DNA from: Desarmillaria ectypa
Taxonomy: Eukaryota; Basidiomycota; Agaricomycetes; Agaricales; Physalacriaceae
DNA length: 64,000 nt
NCBI GenBank assembly: GCA_030407005.1
Contig: JAUDYN010000004.1
Location: 3,968,001-4,032,000, forward strand
Direction of reading: 5' to 3'
Notes under the pieces: generated by a model
The model's database searches: none
What the model was told of the DNA's origin: nothing
The model's input: the letters and a program-made list of their open reading frames with translations, nothing else
Translations under genes and position numbers: made by a program
In this document: positions 36,405 through 49,148 of the stretch, piece after piece
Layout of the letters: each line of letters starts with the position of its first letter
Numbering within the stretch: the first letter of the stretch is position 1

Positions 36405-37897
36405 CTACAAGCCAAGCAAGACAAGACACAGCAAAGACCCAGCGGAAATCCAAGAAATAGCGGAATACGAACGGCTAGCTGAAGACGGGGAAGATGTAGC
36501 AGATGTAGAAGCTGCGGCGGAAGATGCTGTTGTTCTACCAGAAGTACTCGTCACTACATGAGTTGTCGTTCCAGTAGCAGTCTCTGCTGCTCCACTGCTG
36601 GTGGCATTGCCGGCGACTGCAGTGTACGTTCTAAGATAGGGTATCTCGAACCACGCGTTGTCGTATTTTGGGCTGCCTGGACCCATGACAAAGTCTTGTA
36701 CCTGCAAGGAGATTATTCGGGAAATCTGGGAGGAAGGACTGTCGACGTACGCATTGTCCAGAGCATTGGGTGTTGAATATGGTAGGTACGCCAGCCCTAT
36801 TTATGAATCTATGAGAAAGAACATCCAGCAATGATAGTCTAGTCGCTCTTACCAATCTCCACAGAGTGTAATATCGAGAATCAGCCTCTGCGGTTTGAAT
36901 AGTTTCTGAATATCGCATCCACTAGACGGGTAAGATGCTGATGGTAAGCCCCAATCTGTCGTATCCATGTTCGACGTCGAAGTAGCAGAGGCAATGGACT
37001 TCGGTATGTTTTGTCTCTCCGCATGAAATCAGACGCCGTTCCATATATACAAGGAACGTGGTACATACCGGCCAAAACCAGATGTACGCTCCAGAAACAT
37101 CAAATTGCAACGCGAAGACTCCTCCACCGTTCTGAGAAAAGCCCTCCCCAAAACTGTTTGGCTTAGTCTCAGCGACACGGCACCCAATGGACCCTGCTTG
37201 GCCGCTGCAATCTGCATTGAGTGTCCGCCCGCTCTGCCCAGGGTTTTGGGGTTGCACACAGGATGAATCGTTGTGGTGTAGTGCCATTTGGTTGTTGGTA
37301 TTAAGGTTAATACCTTCGATGATGTCGATCTCCCCGTACATCGGCCACTCCAAGTCGGTGCCTCCGAAAGTCCAGAACGATGGCCAAACCTGCTCATGGA
37401 CATTAGGTTGGACCGAGATATAGAAAAAGATTTTATCGACATGCCGAACATCCGTATGGCATGTGAATAATGTCTATTGTAATGAGGCTTCCTAGTGGAT
37501 ACAGATCCTTCGAAAGCAACTTGACCTACACCAGAGCATCAGCAACATATCGCACTCCGCCTTATGGACGTACCGAGTCGCGATAAACGATTCCAGTACC
37601 GGTGACATCGGTAGAGTTATCTACCCTTAAGATAGCGTTACCAGCGTTGTTGACGTATGCTAATTTGTTCGTGGACGCAGTAGCCTGATCAACAAATGTG
37701 ACGTTCCCTAGACGTGATATGTTAGATGATTGCACGCGGGAGGTAAGAAGACACGCACCCCAAGTGGTATTATCGTAATTGCCTGGGAAGTCCCACCCAG
37801 AAAAGAAGTTCTGCCCCGCGTATTCGCGTAACGGGGCATAGAGGGCATGGGAGAAGAGAATTTGAACACATAAAAGAGTGAATGTGAGGGTTTTCAT
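36405..37897 (-). CDS. GH16 endo-beta-1,3(4)-glucanase, GPI-anchor-like tail
   Basis: Laminarinase-type glycoside hydrolase acting on beta-glucans in the wall or outside the cell. Seven exons (37759-37897, 37574-37707, 37445-37525, 37069-37389, 36853-37016, 36751-36796, 36405-36701) join in phase to 393 residues. A signal peptide (LTFTLLCVQILFSHALYA) comes first. The catalytic strand GEIDIIEG carries the nucleophile Glu and acid/base Glu. Substrate-cleft Trp residues (VWPSFW, YIWFWP) are present. The tail is Ser/Thr/Ala-rich and ends in a hydrophobic run (LLCLVLLGL), typical of a GPI attachment signal. Intron 3 (37390-37444) needs a GC donor to keep YGC-S-VWPSFW in frame. Confidence 0.9.
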
Positions 37898-38173
37898 GCT
37901 GTCGTAGAAGAGGAAGGGTGGTTAGAGTGTCTTTGAGCCTTGTCTTGGCATACTTTTGTATTACTATCACTGATTGGCGGGTATGGCGGTGAGATATTTT
38001 GCTCGTTTCCACGCCGAAGTTCTGTATTCCGTACCTGAAAGATATATTTTAACTCCGCTGCTTGATGTCGGATGGAGGTCCACGTGTGACTCGGAACTGA
38101 CCTCGTTTCCTTCATCGAAGTGAAGGATATTCACTGAATCGAAAGCTCGACAATAGAGTACCCATAAAATAAA

Positions 38174-38473
38174 ATGTCTTCAAATCCACCGTGGGACCCA
38201 CAGATATATGTGAGTTATCAGCAAAGTTTGAGCCGTTCAGGCCCAGGACCAAGAACAAAAATCCAATTCAGGGATGATGATGATGACTACCTTTTCACGG
38301 TGTCTATTACTTTGGATACTCTGGGGCGGCTTGAAATGCCCGCACCAATGACAAAGTTTGCAGAATGGATCCAACACGGACGTTCCTATATCCCTTTTGC
38401 AGCGGTGGTAATGGATATGTGCACGGCCTTTTATAGCCGCAATGAGAAGTACCATGATGGTCACCTACGTTGA
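38174..38473 (+). CDS. Small hypothetical ORF
   Basis: A 99-codon ATG-to-stop frame, 276 bp from the divergent GH16 start. Composition is protein-like, with an acidic run (RDDDDDYLF) and no membrane segment. I recognise no family, and it may be spurious or the first exon of a longer gene. Confidence 0.25.
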   Translation: MSSNPPWDPQIYVSYQQSLSRSGPGPRTKIQFRDDDDDYLFTVSITLDTLGRLEMPAPMTKFAEWIQHGRSYIPFAAVVMDMCTAFYSRNEKYHDGHLR

Positions 38474-41400
38474 TGAAGGTTCATCTCAGAACGACGGAAT
38501 GGGAATCATAAAGTTGTTCCCGGCGACTTGGCATATAGTTTGTAAGCAGTGGCTGTGCTGAGCCCGGTCAATTTTTGAATTATCTTGACATTGTCTTCCA
38601 TAACGATCTACGACGGGCTCATCTCTGAGAAATCGCTGTCAATGCAATGCATGCGCTCTGGTTATCATTTTCTCAAATGGATGCCCCAGAATTTCTCACT
38701 GCAGCGACAATTATCATGCATAAATCTTGCACCTTGTTCTTCTTAATCGTGTACTCATCCTTTCAGCTGATAGTGCTTTCCAAGGATTCACATCGGGTAT
38801 CAAATTTCGAACACGATCTTGGATAAATGTCGCCTTAATTAGCGACTGATTGCTCTACAAAGGCTAGCTGGTCTGGTGCTTGCAGCTCCTTGAACAGTGA
38901 AGATTAAGTTTCCCTGATGGATCTACTCAACGTGCTACCTCTCGCAGATCTGTGGACTATTTTTTTTCAGCTAACGCGTGTTAACACCCAGAAATATAGG
39001 GTATCTGTGTCAGGGTTCGCATATCTAAAGGCTAATAATATAGACGAGTAGCGTCAATCTCGGCTTGGCTATCTGTGTCAAGGGAGATGCAGGCCTAATT
39101 CTTACTATGCTCCATTATGCGATGACTAGATGAGTCGGAAGAAGGATCACGATATGCGTCCTCATGCTGTGCGCGTGTTGCCCCAAAAGAATATTTTCTG
39201 TGCTTAACTTCATGGCAGGCTTAGATTAAACTGTCCTTCCATCCGGCCTCATGGCGCATACGAGTGGGGTCGTCACGGATATCAGATCGATCTCTACCTT
39301 TGCCGCCATCTGGAGGATCACGCTAGTAGGGTACATATCCTATCGCCATGTTGGGTTAGTCTTGGGACTAATGGTCTTTGGGGAACCACTTTATTCGGCC
39401 ACTTTCTGAAAAAAAGAATCTAGTAACAAGCGTTCATTTTAATGGTGCATGCGTGCTGTGCGGAAGATGCTTTCGCATTACGAGGCACCAAGAAGATCGG
39501 AAGCATCAGAGTCTTTGGATGGTACGCATCTTATCCGATAGCTGGACTAGCCCGGCCGTTCTCTCGTCGGCGCCATTCGACTAAGGCACATACATAATCG
39601 GAGTAACTGGAAAGAGGTATCACGGTTGAGTGATAGAGGAAGCGGTAATATGATTTAAGCTTTTAACTTCAACGATGACGTCTACTCTATCCAGATTCAA
39701 GAGGTTCGGGATCTTGTCGACTTGGGGATTAATTCTTAATTCTGAACCTTCCCCCAATACTTCACATATTGTGGGTGGGGTATGTAGTTGATTGTTCAAT
39801 CTTGGTCCAACACGCGTATTCTGACAATTTGTTGACTTTGTAAATTACACATAAATCGATATATTCATGTTTAACAGAAAGCGGATACGCGATGTTGGAA
39901 TTGGAATTGATCCGTAGCTCCGTAGCTACTATAAGTGGAAACGTCGCCATATGTACAGCAGTTACTTAGCTATGCATTTCCTGGACTACATACAGGTTAG
40001 TTATTACTATAGGTACAATGGTTATATTTAAGTAGCTATAAGCTGGCTAATGAAACCTTGCCAGCTTCTAACGCCTCTCTGGTATACTTTGCACATCATA
40101 TCTGGAGAAGAAACAGAACACATCGCGAATTCTCACACGTGATAGATCATAGCATACGAAAGTGCCAATTTTCAGCACAAACCTCCCCATACAAGGAACT
40201 GGAAAAAGGACATACAGGTACAGTCAACTTCCTCTTAACCCATAGCATTCGGTGGAACCTCAGAACTATGGGTTATAGGGGAGTATGAGATGCAAGGATG
40301 TCACATGTGACCAAGATTTTCTTCTTCAATTCTTTCGGTCATATCAGGCTGTATCAGGCTGGCTTTCATTGAGAAAGGCCGTATTAGTACTTGTTTTCGG
40401 TCAACTTTGGTGCAGGGGAAGTTGACTGAAGACGGCAATCACCGGCAATATCGGGCAAGTCCCCGGCCTCATTGTTTGTTCGTTTCTTCTTATATGGGGT
40501 ATAAGTTCTCGGCAAAATCGCACACTATGTTGGGTCTCCACGGCTCGACTTCGGGATGACTCTGAAGTCAAATTAGATCTTTGGCTTTCGGCTTCAAGCC
40601 GTTGACTCTTGCCGAGTCATTGATACCCTTCCCAAATAGGAAAGTACAAGATGAAAACCTCAGTAATGGTATATCTGCGAAAATAGTTTCCAATGTCTGT
40701 GTAAATGTAAATATATGTTATAGACACCTTTTCCTAAGGCTACTTGTCATATACAGACGACACAGACTGAAGCTCGTGCTGTTGGGACAAAATACAAATC
40801 TGTAGGAAATGGAGCAGAGGACGCCGAATTACGTACGGCGGGGTGCGGCACATCACATTGTCACGGAGATGTGAAAATGTGCCCAAGCTGCTCGCGACCG
40901 TATGCATTATCACATTTTGTACTGTATTGTGGTAGCCAATTTTATAAATGAAACCGAAAATCACGGCATGTAAATCATGAAAACGGATAAGCCAGTCTTA
41001 AATGAACCGGGATGAAGTCGGGCAAGCATCAAAATGTCGCTGCTTCCAACTTGCTTCTAATTATTCGCGACCTATCCATCGCACCCGAATGAAACTAGTC
41101 TGTCAGGTAAATGACCTATGGCCGTCACACTAAAGGGCGAACTGGGAAAATTCTATGATAACTACCGCTGGCATTCGCAATGGAATATCTCTGGACATGA
41201 GGTTGTCCAATGGTGGTCATTAACTAATGCTGATCCTGATTCTTGATTAGAGCTCCGAGTCCTACGTTGAGCGCCTCGTTGAAGAGCATATCTAATATTA
41301 TGTATGCGTGATAATGTGTGTTGCTGTGATGGAAATCGAACATCCGTTTTGGTGGCTCGGTCATTCGGGGGAGAAAGTGAGGCACTGGCTCGGGCTTCTG

Positions 41401-41720
41401 GTTTGCATCAACGGATGTAGAGCATGTAGAAAAAAGGTAGTCGCCAAGCAGAGGCTTTTCAGTACGACTGGACGGCAGAAGATGTGCTATCATCATGTAC
41501 CTTGTCTCTTAGTAAATATCGTCGCAGCAGCGATGAGGGATAGTTCCCGGTCAATAAACAGTGATCATTTGTGACGATTGGCAGCTTTAATCGCCGGATG
41601 ACGTCTAGAAAAGGAATCCTGATAACCAAAAAGAGTTGAGAGCGCGGAGTTTCAAAACAGTCAATCGTTGACCTCCTCGTCCGCGACATGAGATTGGTTG
41701 TTTGTCAGCACGAGCCAGTG
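38474..41720. other. 3.2-kb gene-poor region
   Basis: Both strands are full of stops and no ORF shows a family pattern. I found no tRNA, transposon terminal repeats or tandem array by eye. It may be an eroded transposon or simply spacer. Confidence 0.35.
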
Positions 41721-41728
41721 TATAAAAG
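41721..41728 (+). promoter_or_regulatory. TATA box of the P450 gene
   Basis: The string tataaaag lies 94 bp before the ATG, a common distance in fungal promoters, and a pyrimidine-rich stretch follows before the start codon. Confidence 0.6.
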
Positions 41729-41814
41729 GGCGGAGGGCATGTTTGTGACGCCCCACCTTTCTTTCTTCCCTTCTCTCATCTTCCCCGGTCACCCCTACAC
41801 GCAAATCCGTCGCG

Positions 41815-43787
41815 ATGTTTTCCTTCCCCCAGATTACCGTCATTGACCTTGTTTCTAGCTTCGCGCTTGCCGCCGTCTCCCTATTCATCGCATACATCGC
41901 CTTTTACGCCATTTACAACGCATTTCTGTCTCCCCTAAGTGCTATCCCTGGTCCATGGTACGCAGCGATTTCCGACATCTGGCTCACCGCCCACGTCGTG
42001 CGTCTCGAGCAATGCCAGACAATTCAGTCTCTCTTCGAAAAGTACGGCCCTGTGGTTCGCGTTGGACCCAACAAGGTCGTCTTCAATGATCTTTCTACTA
42101 TGCGGAACGTCTACTCCGTCCACAAGTTCGACAAGAGCTCATACTACAAGAGTCTCCTCACGTATGCCTCTATTCATCACGTTATTTGAGCTTACTGACA
42201 GTCTCTTGCCTTTCCAGCAATGAAAACGACCACGCGTACGTATTTGGGCGCATATATGCGGCTGTATATTGATTTCAAGGCAGGATGACCACCCTCGACC
42301 ATGCTTCTCACTCTGTCCGACGAAAGGGTTACGCCCTGCACTATATACCGTCCAGCCTATCAAGGTTTCAAGCCGAGATGCACGATCCAACTTTGGAGCT
42401 GGTTAATGTATGTTTTTGACTGGTCACGACCTCTACGCACGCTGATTCTACGCAGGCTTTGGATGGTATGAGCGGGAAAACGTCACTGGAGTGTCTTTCA
42501 TTGTTCCGCAACCTCATGGTCGACGTTATTGTATCGACGTCCTATGGCTATCGCCTTGGGGCAGTCCATAAGTGGTCCATGAATACCGAAGATCCCCTTT
42601 CCACTGCCATCAATGACTTTCCGAAGCGTGGAATTTTGGTATGCGTAGCCGCCTACTCCTACTCCTCGCCCCTAATTTAAGCCATAGCGAAGCGTCGTTC
42701 CCACTTGGGCTTGGAATCTTGTCTGCAAGGTCCCGAATGCTCGATGGCGTCAACTCTGTGACTCCGATAAGATCATGGCTGAGGTGCGAAGATCCTCCCT
42801 TCCGCGTAACCAACAATCTCATCTTCATTATTCCAGTTTGTCAGCGAGCGCGTGTACCAGATGCGTGCGCAGATGAACGCGGGGAAGTTAGAAGAATCGG
42901 AGAAGGTGCCCATGCTGCACCGGCTGCTGAACTACCGCTATGCTTCGACCAACAAATCCATGCCTGATATCGACATCATCTCGGAGTGCATGGGTCACAT
43001 GTATGCTTATTCCTTCTACTCTTGTGAAACGCATCTGACTCTCTAGTCAGGATTGCAGGATCCGACACGACATCCACGACGCTTTCATATTTCCTTTGGG
43101 AACTTAGTCGTCGACCGGATGTTGTGAAGAAACTCCAGGCAGAACTGGACGAAATTATGCCTAATGCGCGGACCATCCCGGATATGGCTGTTCTCCACGG
43201 CCTACCTTACCTCAACGCATTCATCAAGGAAGGCAAGTGCACTCAAATATCCTTTTCTCTTTTGCTGACATGGTAACTGCAGGACTGAGAGTGTATTCCG
43301 CTGCTCCGAGTCTTCTTGAGCGTGTGGTCCCAGCGTCTACGTCTTCTAAGTTCGAACACGAGGCGTTTGATCTCATGGGTTTCGCACTTCCCCCTGGAAC
43401 GGTAGTCGCCACACAAGCTTGGTCAATGCACCGTAATTCAGCCGTCTTTCCCTCGCCTGAAACTTTCCTTCCTGATCGTTGGTTGGATGCCTCGCCTGAT
43501 TCTTTGGCGTTGATGACGCAGTACCTGATGCCGTTTGGGACTGGAACGAGGATGTGCGGAGGTCAGAACCTTGCCCATGCAATGATGAGGGTAGTCATAG
43601 CCGCCATCGCGAGAAACTTCAACATCGTCGCCCCAGTGGAAACAAACGAGAGAAGTATGGAGATCAAAGATAGTTTCGTGAGTAGCCCTAGCCATTTTTG
43701 CACTTATGGATACTTATCCTGTGACTACAGGTTATATTTCCCTCAGCGAATGAGTGCAAACTCATATTCAACCCGAGAACACCCTGA
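41815..43787 (+). CDS. Cytochrome P450 monooxygenase, membrane-anchored
   Basis: Nine exons (41815-42161, 42218-42235, 42284-42407, 42456-42638, 42688-42783, 42837-43000, 43051-43232, 43283-43677, 43731-43787) join in phase to 521 residues. An N-terminal membrane anchor is followed by the Pro-rich hinge IPGPWY. The oxygen-binding I-helix reads AGSDTTS, the K-helix ExxR is EGLR, the PERF-like motif is DRW, and the haem loop is FGTGTRMCGGQ with its Cys ligand. All catalytic landmarks are intact. The pattern is that of fungal P450s annotated as benzoate-4-hydroxylase-like, but the substrate cannot be told. Intron 7 (43233-43282) has a GC donor (GGCAAGT). Confidence 0.93.
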
Positions 43788-44437
43788 TCGGGCTACCGCC
43801 GCCTTTCGCCCCCATCCCGCACAGCTTTCAATTTCACTTTCTTGGTTTTTGGCTTTTTCGTCACTCTTGTTTTCGTTGTTATTGCTATCGACACTGTTTC
43901 GCGATCCCCCAGGTTTTCACCGCTATCTTGGTTTGGTTTTAGCCGTTTCTCCTCACTCACCTCCATCGCCAACGTTGGCTAACCCACTACTACTATTGAC
44001 ACTTTTCTACTTCGTCCTTCATGGAACGGCATGCCCCTGACGCTGGGATGTTCAGATACACCAATACTTTATGTGATACTCGTATAATCCTTTTACACCT
44101 TCGTTTATTTTTGACGTAACTTATATGTCCCATTTTGCTGGAGTAATCTGTTCCAAGGTTGTATCATATCCCTGATTCACCCTACGAAATATCCCTCGTG
44201 CTCGAAAGCTCAACTGCAAAAAGAAAAGGAAGTTGGCATGCTCATACGATCTTGCTGCCTACTTCTCCCAAGGCGCCCCTGGCAATGCTGCCGCTGTCAG
44301 CGAGTCATCGGGCGAAGCGGACTTTACGTCGTAGTCATCGCTAGCATGGAGGTGTCTTTCAGCAAGATTTCTCGTGTGCATTTCATGCTGTTCGACATGC
44401 TGTTCAACGTCAACGAAAACCTGCGGACGGGCCGTGT
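43788..44437. other. Convergent 3' spacer
   Basis: It separates the ends of the P450 gene (plus strand) and the DUF6534 gene (minus strand). Open frames here are run-on shadows of P450 exons. Confidence 0.45.
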
Positions 44438-46054
44438 CTACGCGAAAAATGCGTTTCTAGAAACAGTATAAGTCCAGTTGTTCTTCGATGGGTTTAAACA
44501 AACCTTTTTCCCTCGCTCTCCAATAATGCCGCTGGTGGTGTGGGTATGCGAAGTAGATTCTTGGTCACTGAAATCCCATCCACGTCGCGAGTTCAACGTG
44601 CTCATCATCGTGTTTGTGTAGAGCTTGGACAGTGGAAAATTAAAGATAAGGTGCCTGCATAAATGTGTCCATTTAAGTAGATGCAAACTTCTTTGAGCGA
44701 AGCGGGCAGCATTAAAGGCACTCACGTTCCGGTGGGCTACGACAGTAGCGGGAATATGTCAGAACACACGCTAATGTCAACTATAACACGAGTACTGACG
44801 TCTGAAAGGAAGAGAGCAAGATCTATGATGGCACAAATGGATGTGATAAGACCGGTTTGAACGGTCACTGTAAATTCAACGAGTTTCGTGATAACACTAT
44901 TGACCTAATAGTACGGTGTCACTCACGTCGGATTATTCGATCGACGAGTTCATCGGTGCTCTGAAATCCAGTCTTGCGTCTTTTCTGTCAAGTGACGGTG
45001 AGTGCTTGGCATGCGGACATTGACCGTCAGAAACTTGCCCTGAAGCTCATGAGTCTGATGTTCCAAACTAGACATGAAAGAATGTACCCACAATTGCCAT
45101 ACAAGGATTCCAGAGATGAGAATGTCAGACAGACATTCGGCTGCTAGCCAGATGATGACGACGACCTTGAAGTTTCGAAATTCTACGAACTCGGGAGTTT
45201 TCCCTACTTCAAATGAGGTTGCAATGGCGGCGCCTAGGGGAAACGGCCCAGGAGTGAGACTGATGATGATAGTAGCAAATGGTAATTATACCAGTTCCAG
45301 CCAGGGCGCAGGCTGCCACAATTGCCACAAGCCAAAGGTTGTTGGTGAGGACCTTGACTCTCCACGCAAAGAATAGTTGGACCATTCCCGCAATGATACC
45401 CTATTCAATGGTTCAGGAGGATCAAAATATGCGGATCAAGGAGGAACACACCGTCAGCGCAGGATCTGTACATCAATTCGAAAAGCGGCTGAATGACATC
45501 GTTGTGAAACATGATTGATTTCGTACCTGTAGCGAAAACTGTGGTTTTTCAGTACTAGGATAGTCGCATGTGTAAATGAAGAACATACCCCAGTCTGCTC
45601 TAGCCAGATATGCATCCTTGCCTGAGACCAGTTTGAGACTCTTTCATATACCCATCTGGACAACAGACTCTTACCGAAATTGAGGATGAGAGACGTATAC
45701 AGGAATTGGCATAAGAAGACCGTGTTTGCTATATTTGCGACGAAGAGAACGGCAACCTATTAGCATGATCAATGAAGAATGAAAAGCATCGCTAAGTCGA
45801 ACTGCTCACGAAGATCTTCATCCATAATCGATCCCTGTAGCGGTCCGGTCATCATCTGAATAAAAAGGCCGCTGATAAAGAAAAACCCACTTCTTGTACG
45901 CGTTCAAATACATATACATCTGGGTAGCGATGATGCCCAGAAGGATTATATTGATGTAGAGGCCAATGATCATGGGACCATGGCTGCCAGGAGTGAGAAA
46001 CAGACGAAGAACAACGGGATATCACACTCACGCGATCTCTGCAGCATTTTTCAT
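44438..46054 (-). CDS. DUF6534-family multi-pass membrane protein
   Basis: Thirteen exons join in phase to 296 residues: 46032-46054, 45891-45983, 45810-45834, 45675-45756, 45589-45621, 45527-45538, 45452-45465, 45292-45400, 45088-45233, 44927-44984, 44800-44867, 44726-44736, 44438-44654. Three exons are only 11-14 nt. About seven hydrophobic segments follow a short N-terminus (AHGPMIIGLYINIIL...). Family landmarks are intact: YKKDRLWMK, GIIAGMVQLFFAWRVKVL, VVVIIWLAAE, RRKTGFQSTDELVDRIIR, LTVQTGLITS and FNFPLSKLYTNTMMSTLNSR. DUF6534 proteins are very numerous in agarics and of unknown function; the topology recalls seven-helix receptors. Intron 9 (44985-45087) is longer than its neighbours. 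Confidence 0.88.
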
Positions 46055-46884
46055 CGTGGAGGGAGGAGGGTGGGAGGGCCACCGAGACACACGCAGAGCG
46101 TTATGAAGATTTTTGCAACCGTCTGGAAAGAACCGGGTGTTTCCATATGTAAAGGAAGATCCACGAAAGGAGGATAGCGATCGTGATCGACGTGGCAGTA
46201 TAAGGGAAAAAAATTGAATTGATCAGAGGTCAATTTAGTTGCAACGGTTATCTGGACCCCTCGAAGAATCAGAAAAATAGGGACCATGAACGGCTTGACC
46301 GCGCGTCCGCATTTATTAGTATCGTTATCTTCTTGCACCCTTGAGATCTGTACCTGTAATCGTACCCGGTTATCATGACGTTGGGGGTCGGTGTTCACCC
46401 TATATTTGCGACTGATGAATTAAAATTAATGTCGTACTCTGCAGGAATGAATAACACATAGTAAGAAATCTCTTGCAGTACTCAATGAGAATCTGCGATA
46501 AAATCCCCAGAAAAAAAGTAACAGCAAGTGAACAAGTGCAATGTGACGCACCAAGGTACTATTTCTCAGGCGCTAGCCAGTTGACCAGTGTCCACTATAG
46601 GAATGACTTCTATGGCTTCAAGTCTGTTCGATGTCTCTGAGCAACGGCTATCAGCAGAACGTGACAGATGCATCCAAATTGAAATAAATAATAAGGCTGT
46701 CGTTTCGACTCGTCTTTGAGACTGGATACAACTAGTATACAACTGTCGTTCACTATCTTCAGCACACGATAGCAAAAGGGTGAGTAACGATAGTATCAGT
46801 TTCATTAAAACTACAAGAAAAATCAAATGAAAACGACACCGAAATAAGGCTTTCTGAAATCGGTGGCTAGGGCTGGAGTGGGAC
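46055..46884. other. Promoter side of the DUF6534 gene and 3' end of GRDP copy A
   Basis: No further genes are recognised. ORFs at 46566-47021 are antisense shadows of the Gly/Cys tail. Confidence 0.4.
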
Positions 46885-49148
46885 CTAATCGCCGCCGCCC
46901 CCTCCGCAACCGCCACCACAGCCCCCTCCACAGCCACCACCACAGCCACCACCACAGGAGCTGACACGGCTACCACATCCACCGCCACACCCACCTCCAC
47001 CACACCCTCCGCCACACCCACCTAAAAACTCGTCAAAACGTGTTCCTTGAACGGAATAGAGACTTACCACCACATCCGCCCGTACCTTGCGCAATGTACA
47101 GCGGGACAGGAGCCAAGGAGGACAGATCAGTCCACCACCCCTCTTCCTCCTTTCCCTGACCTCGCGCACTCGTAACAAGTAGGTCACCCCGATCATCAGG
47201 CGGGATGAGGTAATGCAACGGCTGTCCGCTCAGTTTTTCTCCTATGCTGGTGCCAGATGCGGAGCACCCGCAGGGTGTGTACCGGATATTGTAGCGTTTC
47301 TAGAAAGGGAGGATGTTAACTTGGTTTGTGCTGATGATTGAACCTTGATGTACCTCCCATGCCAGGCAAGTCTTCTCAAACGCGCTTGAGAGCACGTTCT
47401 CCTTGACGTTATCGTCGTGGTCAATAGTGCGCCGTAGGTAGCTGATACAGTCGTTGTTGTAACCCGGCAGAAGTTGGTGAGTGTGCCAAGCGAGATCGAT
47501 ATCTAGCGTGGGCACGAAAAAGTCTTTCGGCTTGCTTGACATAAGATCGAGGAACCTGTAATTCGCGTGTTAGCTTTATAAAGGTAAATTTATAGAGAAC
47601 GCACGCATGATATCTCGCGATGCAATGTTTCAGCGCGACCTCATCTCCTGATCTGGCGAAAAATCCCGGTTCGGACCATCCAAATTTGTGCATCTTGGCG
47701 GTGAATGAACCTTGGCGCAAAACCTAACATGGAGACTTAGGATATTATGAGAAACACCCTCGGAACAGGTACACACAGCGCCAACGAGGTCCAACGAGAA
47801 TATCTTATCATCTGTGTAAGCGCTCACGATCTTGTTCAGCCTATTTCAGTCAGTACTGACATTCCAAAAGGAGAAAAGAACTCGCATACAGTTTGGCTCC
47901 TCCGTCTTTCATATGTACGCCCATATGTTGCTTGAGCTTCGCCATGTCGTAACCCACAGCTTCCTGAATACCCATTGCCCATTCCCTGGGAGATAGACCG
48001 TCCCTTGTAGGCCTGAAGGCATCTGATCGCAATACTGCCGCTTTGACTTGCTTGGCACGTATGGGATCACAAAGGGCTGTAGCACCTGAGTAATGGAGCG
48101 TCTGTCTACGCGGGATTAGACATTTTCGTATAACAATATGCAGCTAAGACTTACGATAACGTCGCATCGCTGCCTACAAGATCGGACACGAGCTTGTGAA
48201 CAGCCAAAGTCTCTTTTGTAACGACATGACTACATTTAGGGCAGGTAAACTTGAAGTTTTGCTGTAAATATCCACTACCGTTGGCGGCAAGCAGTGCTAC
48301 AAATAAAAATCACTTGAAGGTTACGACGAATGACCCTGGGACGACACTCACGAACGGAAAGTCTATCGAGACACTTGGGACACTCAACGCCTCGCCTAGT
48401 CAATTTCCTCGCACACTCAAATGGGTCGAAAGGAAGCCCCGTCAGTCTGGTCCAATTGTAGGACCTCTCGGTTATCATATAATCGTTGGTATAGGCAGAA
48501 GAGACTTGATCCTGTATCATGACTTTAACTGACTGGAAACCTGATGCTTGATGAAAGCGTACCATGATCTCGAACCAGCCTCCATGATCTTCCAGACCTC
48601 CGATTCGGAAACAGTCATCAAGATACCGACTAGAGGAACAGTCAGCGGATGATCGATAGTTGAAAGCGCCCAGTCTCATACGCAGGGTTTAGCTGGTAGG
48701 CATGCCAGACCTGCAGAACTTTCAGTTGAGGGCTCAAAGGTGGTGCACAAAAGGGCGACGTACCATTAAGACGTCGATCGGAGGAAGATACTGAGCGACA
48801 AAGTCTTCGCGTGTATCCAGTTCTATGCTGGACTTCGCCATGCACCATTTCTCGAACCTGGCCAATATGATCAGCTCTGCCCTATATTACGGCATGGTGG
48901 CGTACTCACCTCTCGACGGCTAGCGCAACAAACCAATTCCAGCGATGGTCCTTGTCAGCGGGGATCTGGGGGTAACTTGCTTGTTCCGTCTCAGTCATAT
49001 TCTCGACTTTGTCCTTCAGTTCAGTGAAGCGGTGTAACAGAGTCAAATGACCCTTTAGCTGAGGGATGGTCACAAGCGGCTCGGGGATGAGACGACCACC
49101 AATAAACAACTTGAACGGTGGGTTGGAGCTTGGCTGCTGCTTAGCCAT
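46885..49148 (-). CDS. GRDP/DUF1399-type glycine-rich domain protein, copy A
   Basis: Twelve exons join in phase from MAKQQPSSNPP to a stop at 46885. Two family signatures are seen: VWHAYQLNP in the N-terminal half and the second block DIDLAWHTHQLLPGY after FFVPTL. Two Cys pairs lie between them (CPKC near TRRGVE and CPKC near KFT), suggesting a bound metal. The C-terminus is a Gly/Cys tail of CGGG units interrupted once by SRVSSC, ending GGGGGD. No signal peptide or membrane segment is seen. GRDP proteins are best known from plants, where roles in stress and development are described; the fungal role is unknown. Copy B, 2.1 kb upstream on the same strand, shares most intron positions. Confidence 0.82.

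Noticed and set aside
43731..44040. Extension of the P450 reading frame from exon 8 to a stop at 44040
   Set aside because: It ignores the 43678-43730 intron. After splicing, the protein ends IFNPRTP at 43787, the normal P450 C-terminus.
46566..47021. A Val/Ala/Gly-rich 151-codon ORF
   Set aside because: It shares the strand and region of the GRDP copy A tail in another frame; its composition comes from the ggt/tgt repeat. The GRDP frame is supported by splicing and family signatures.
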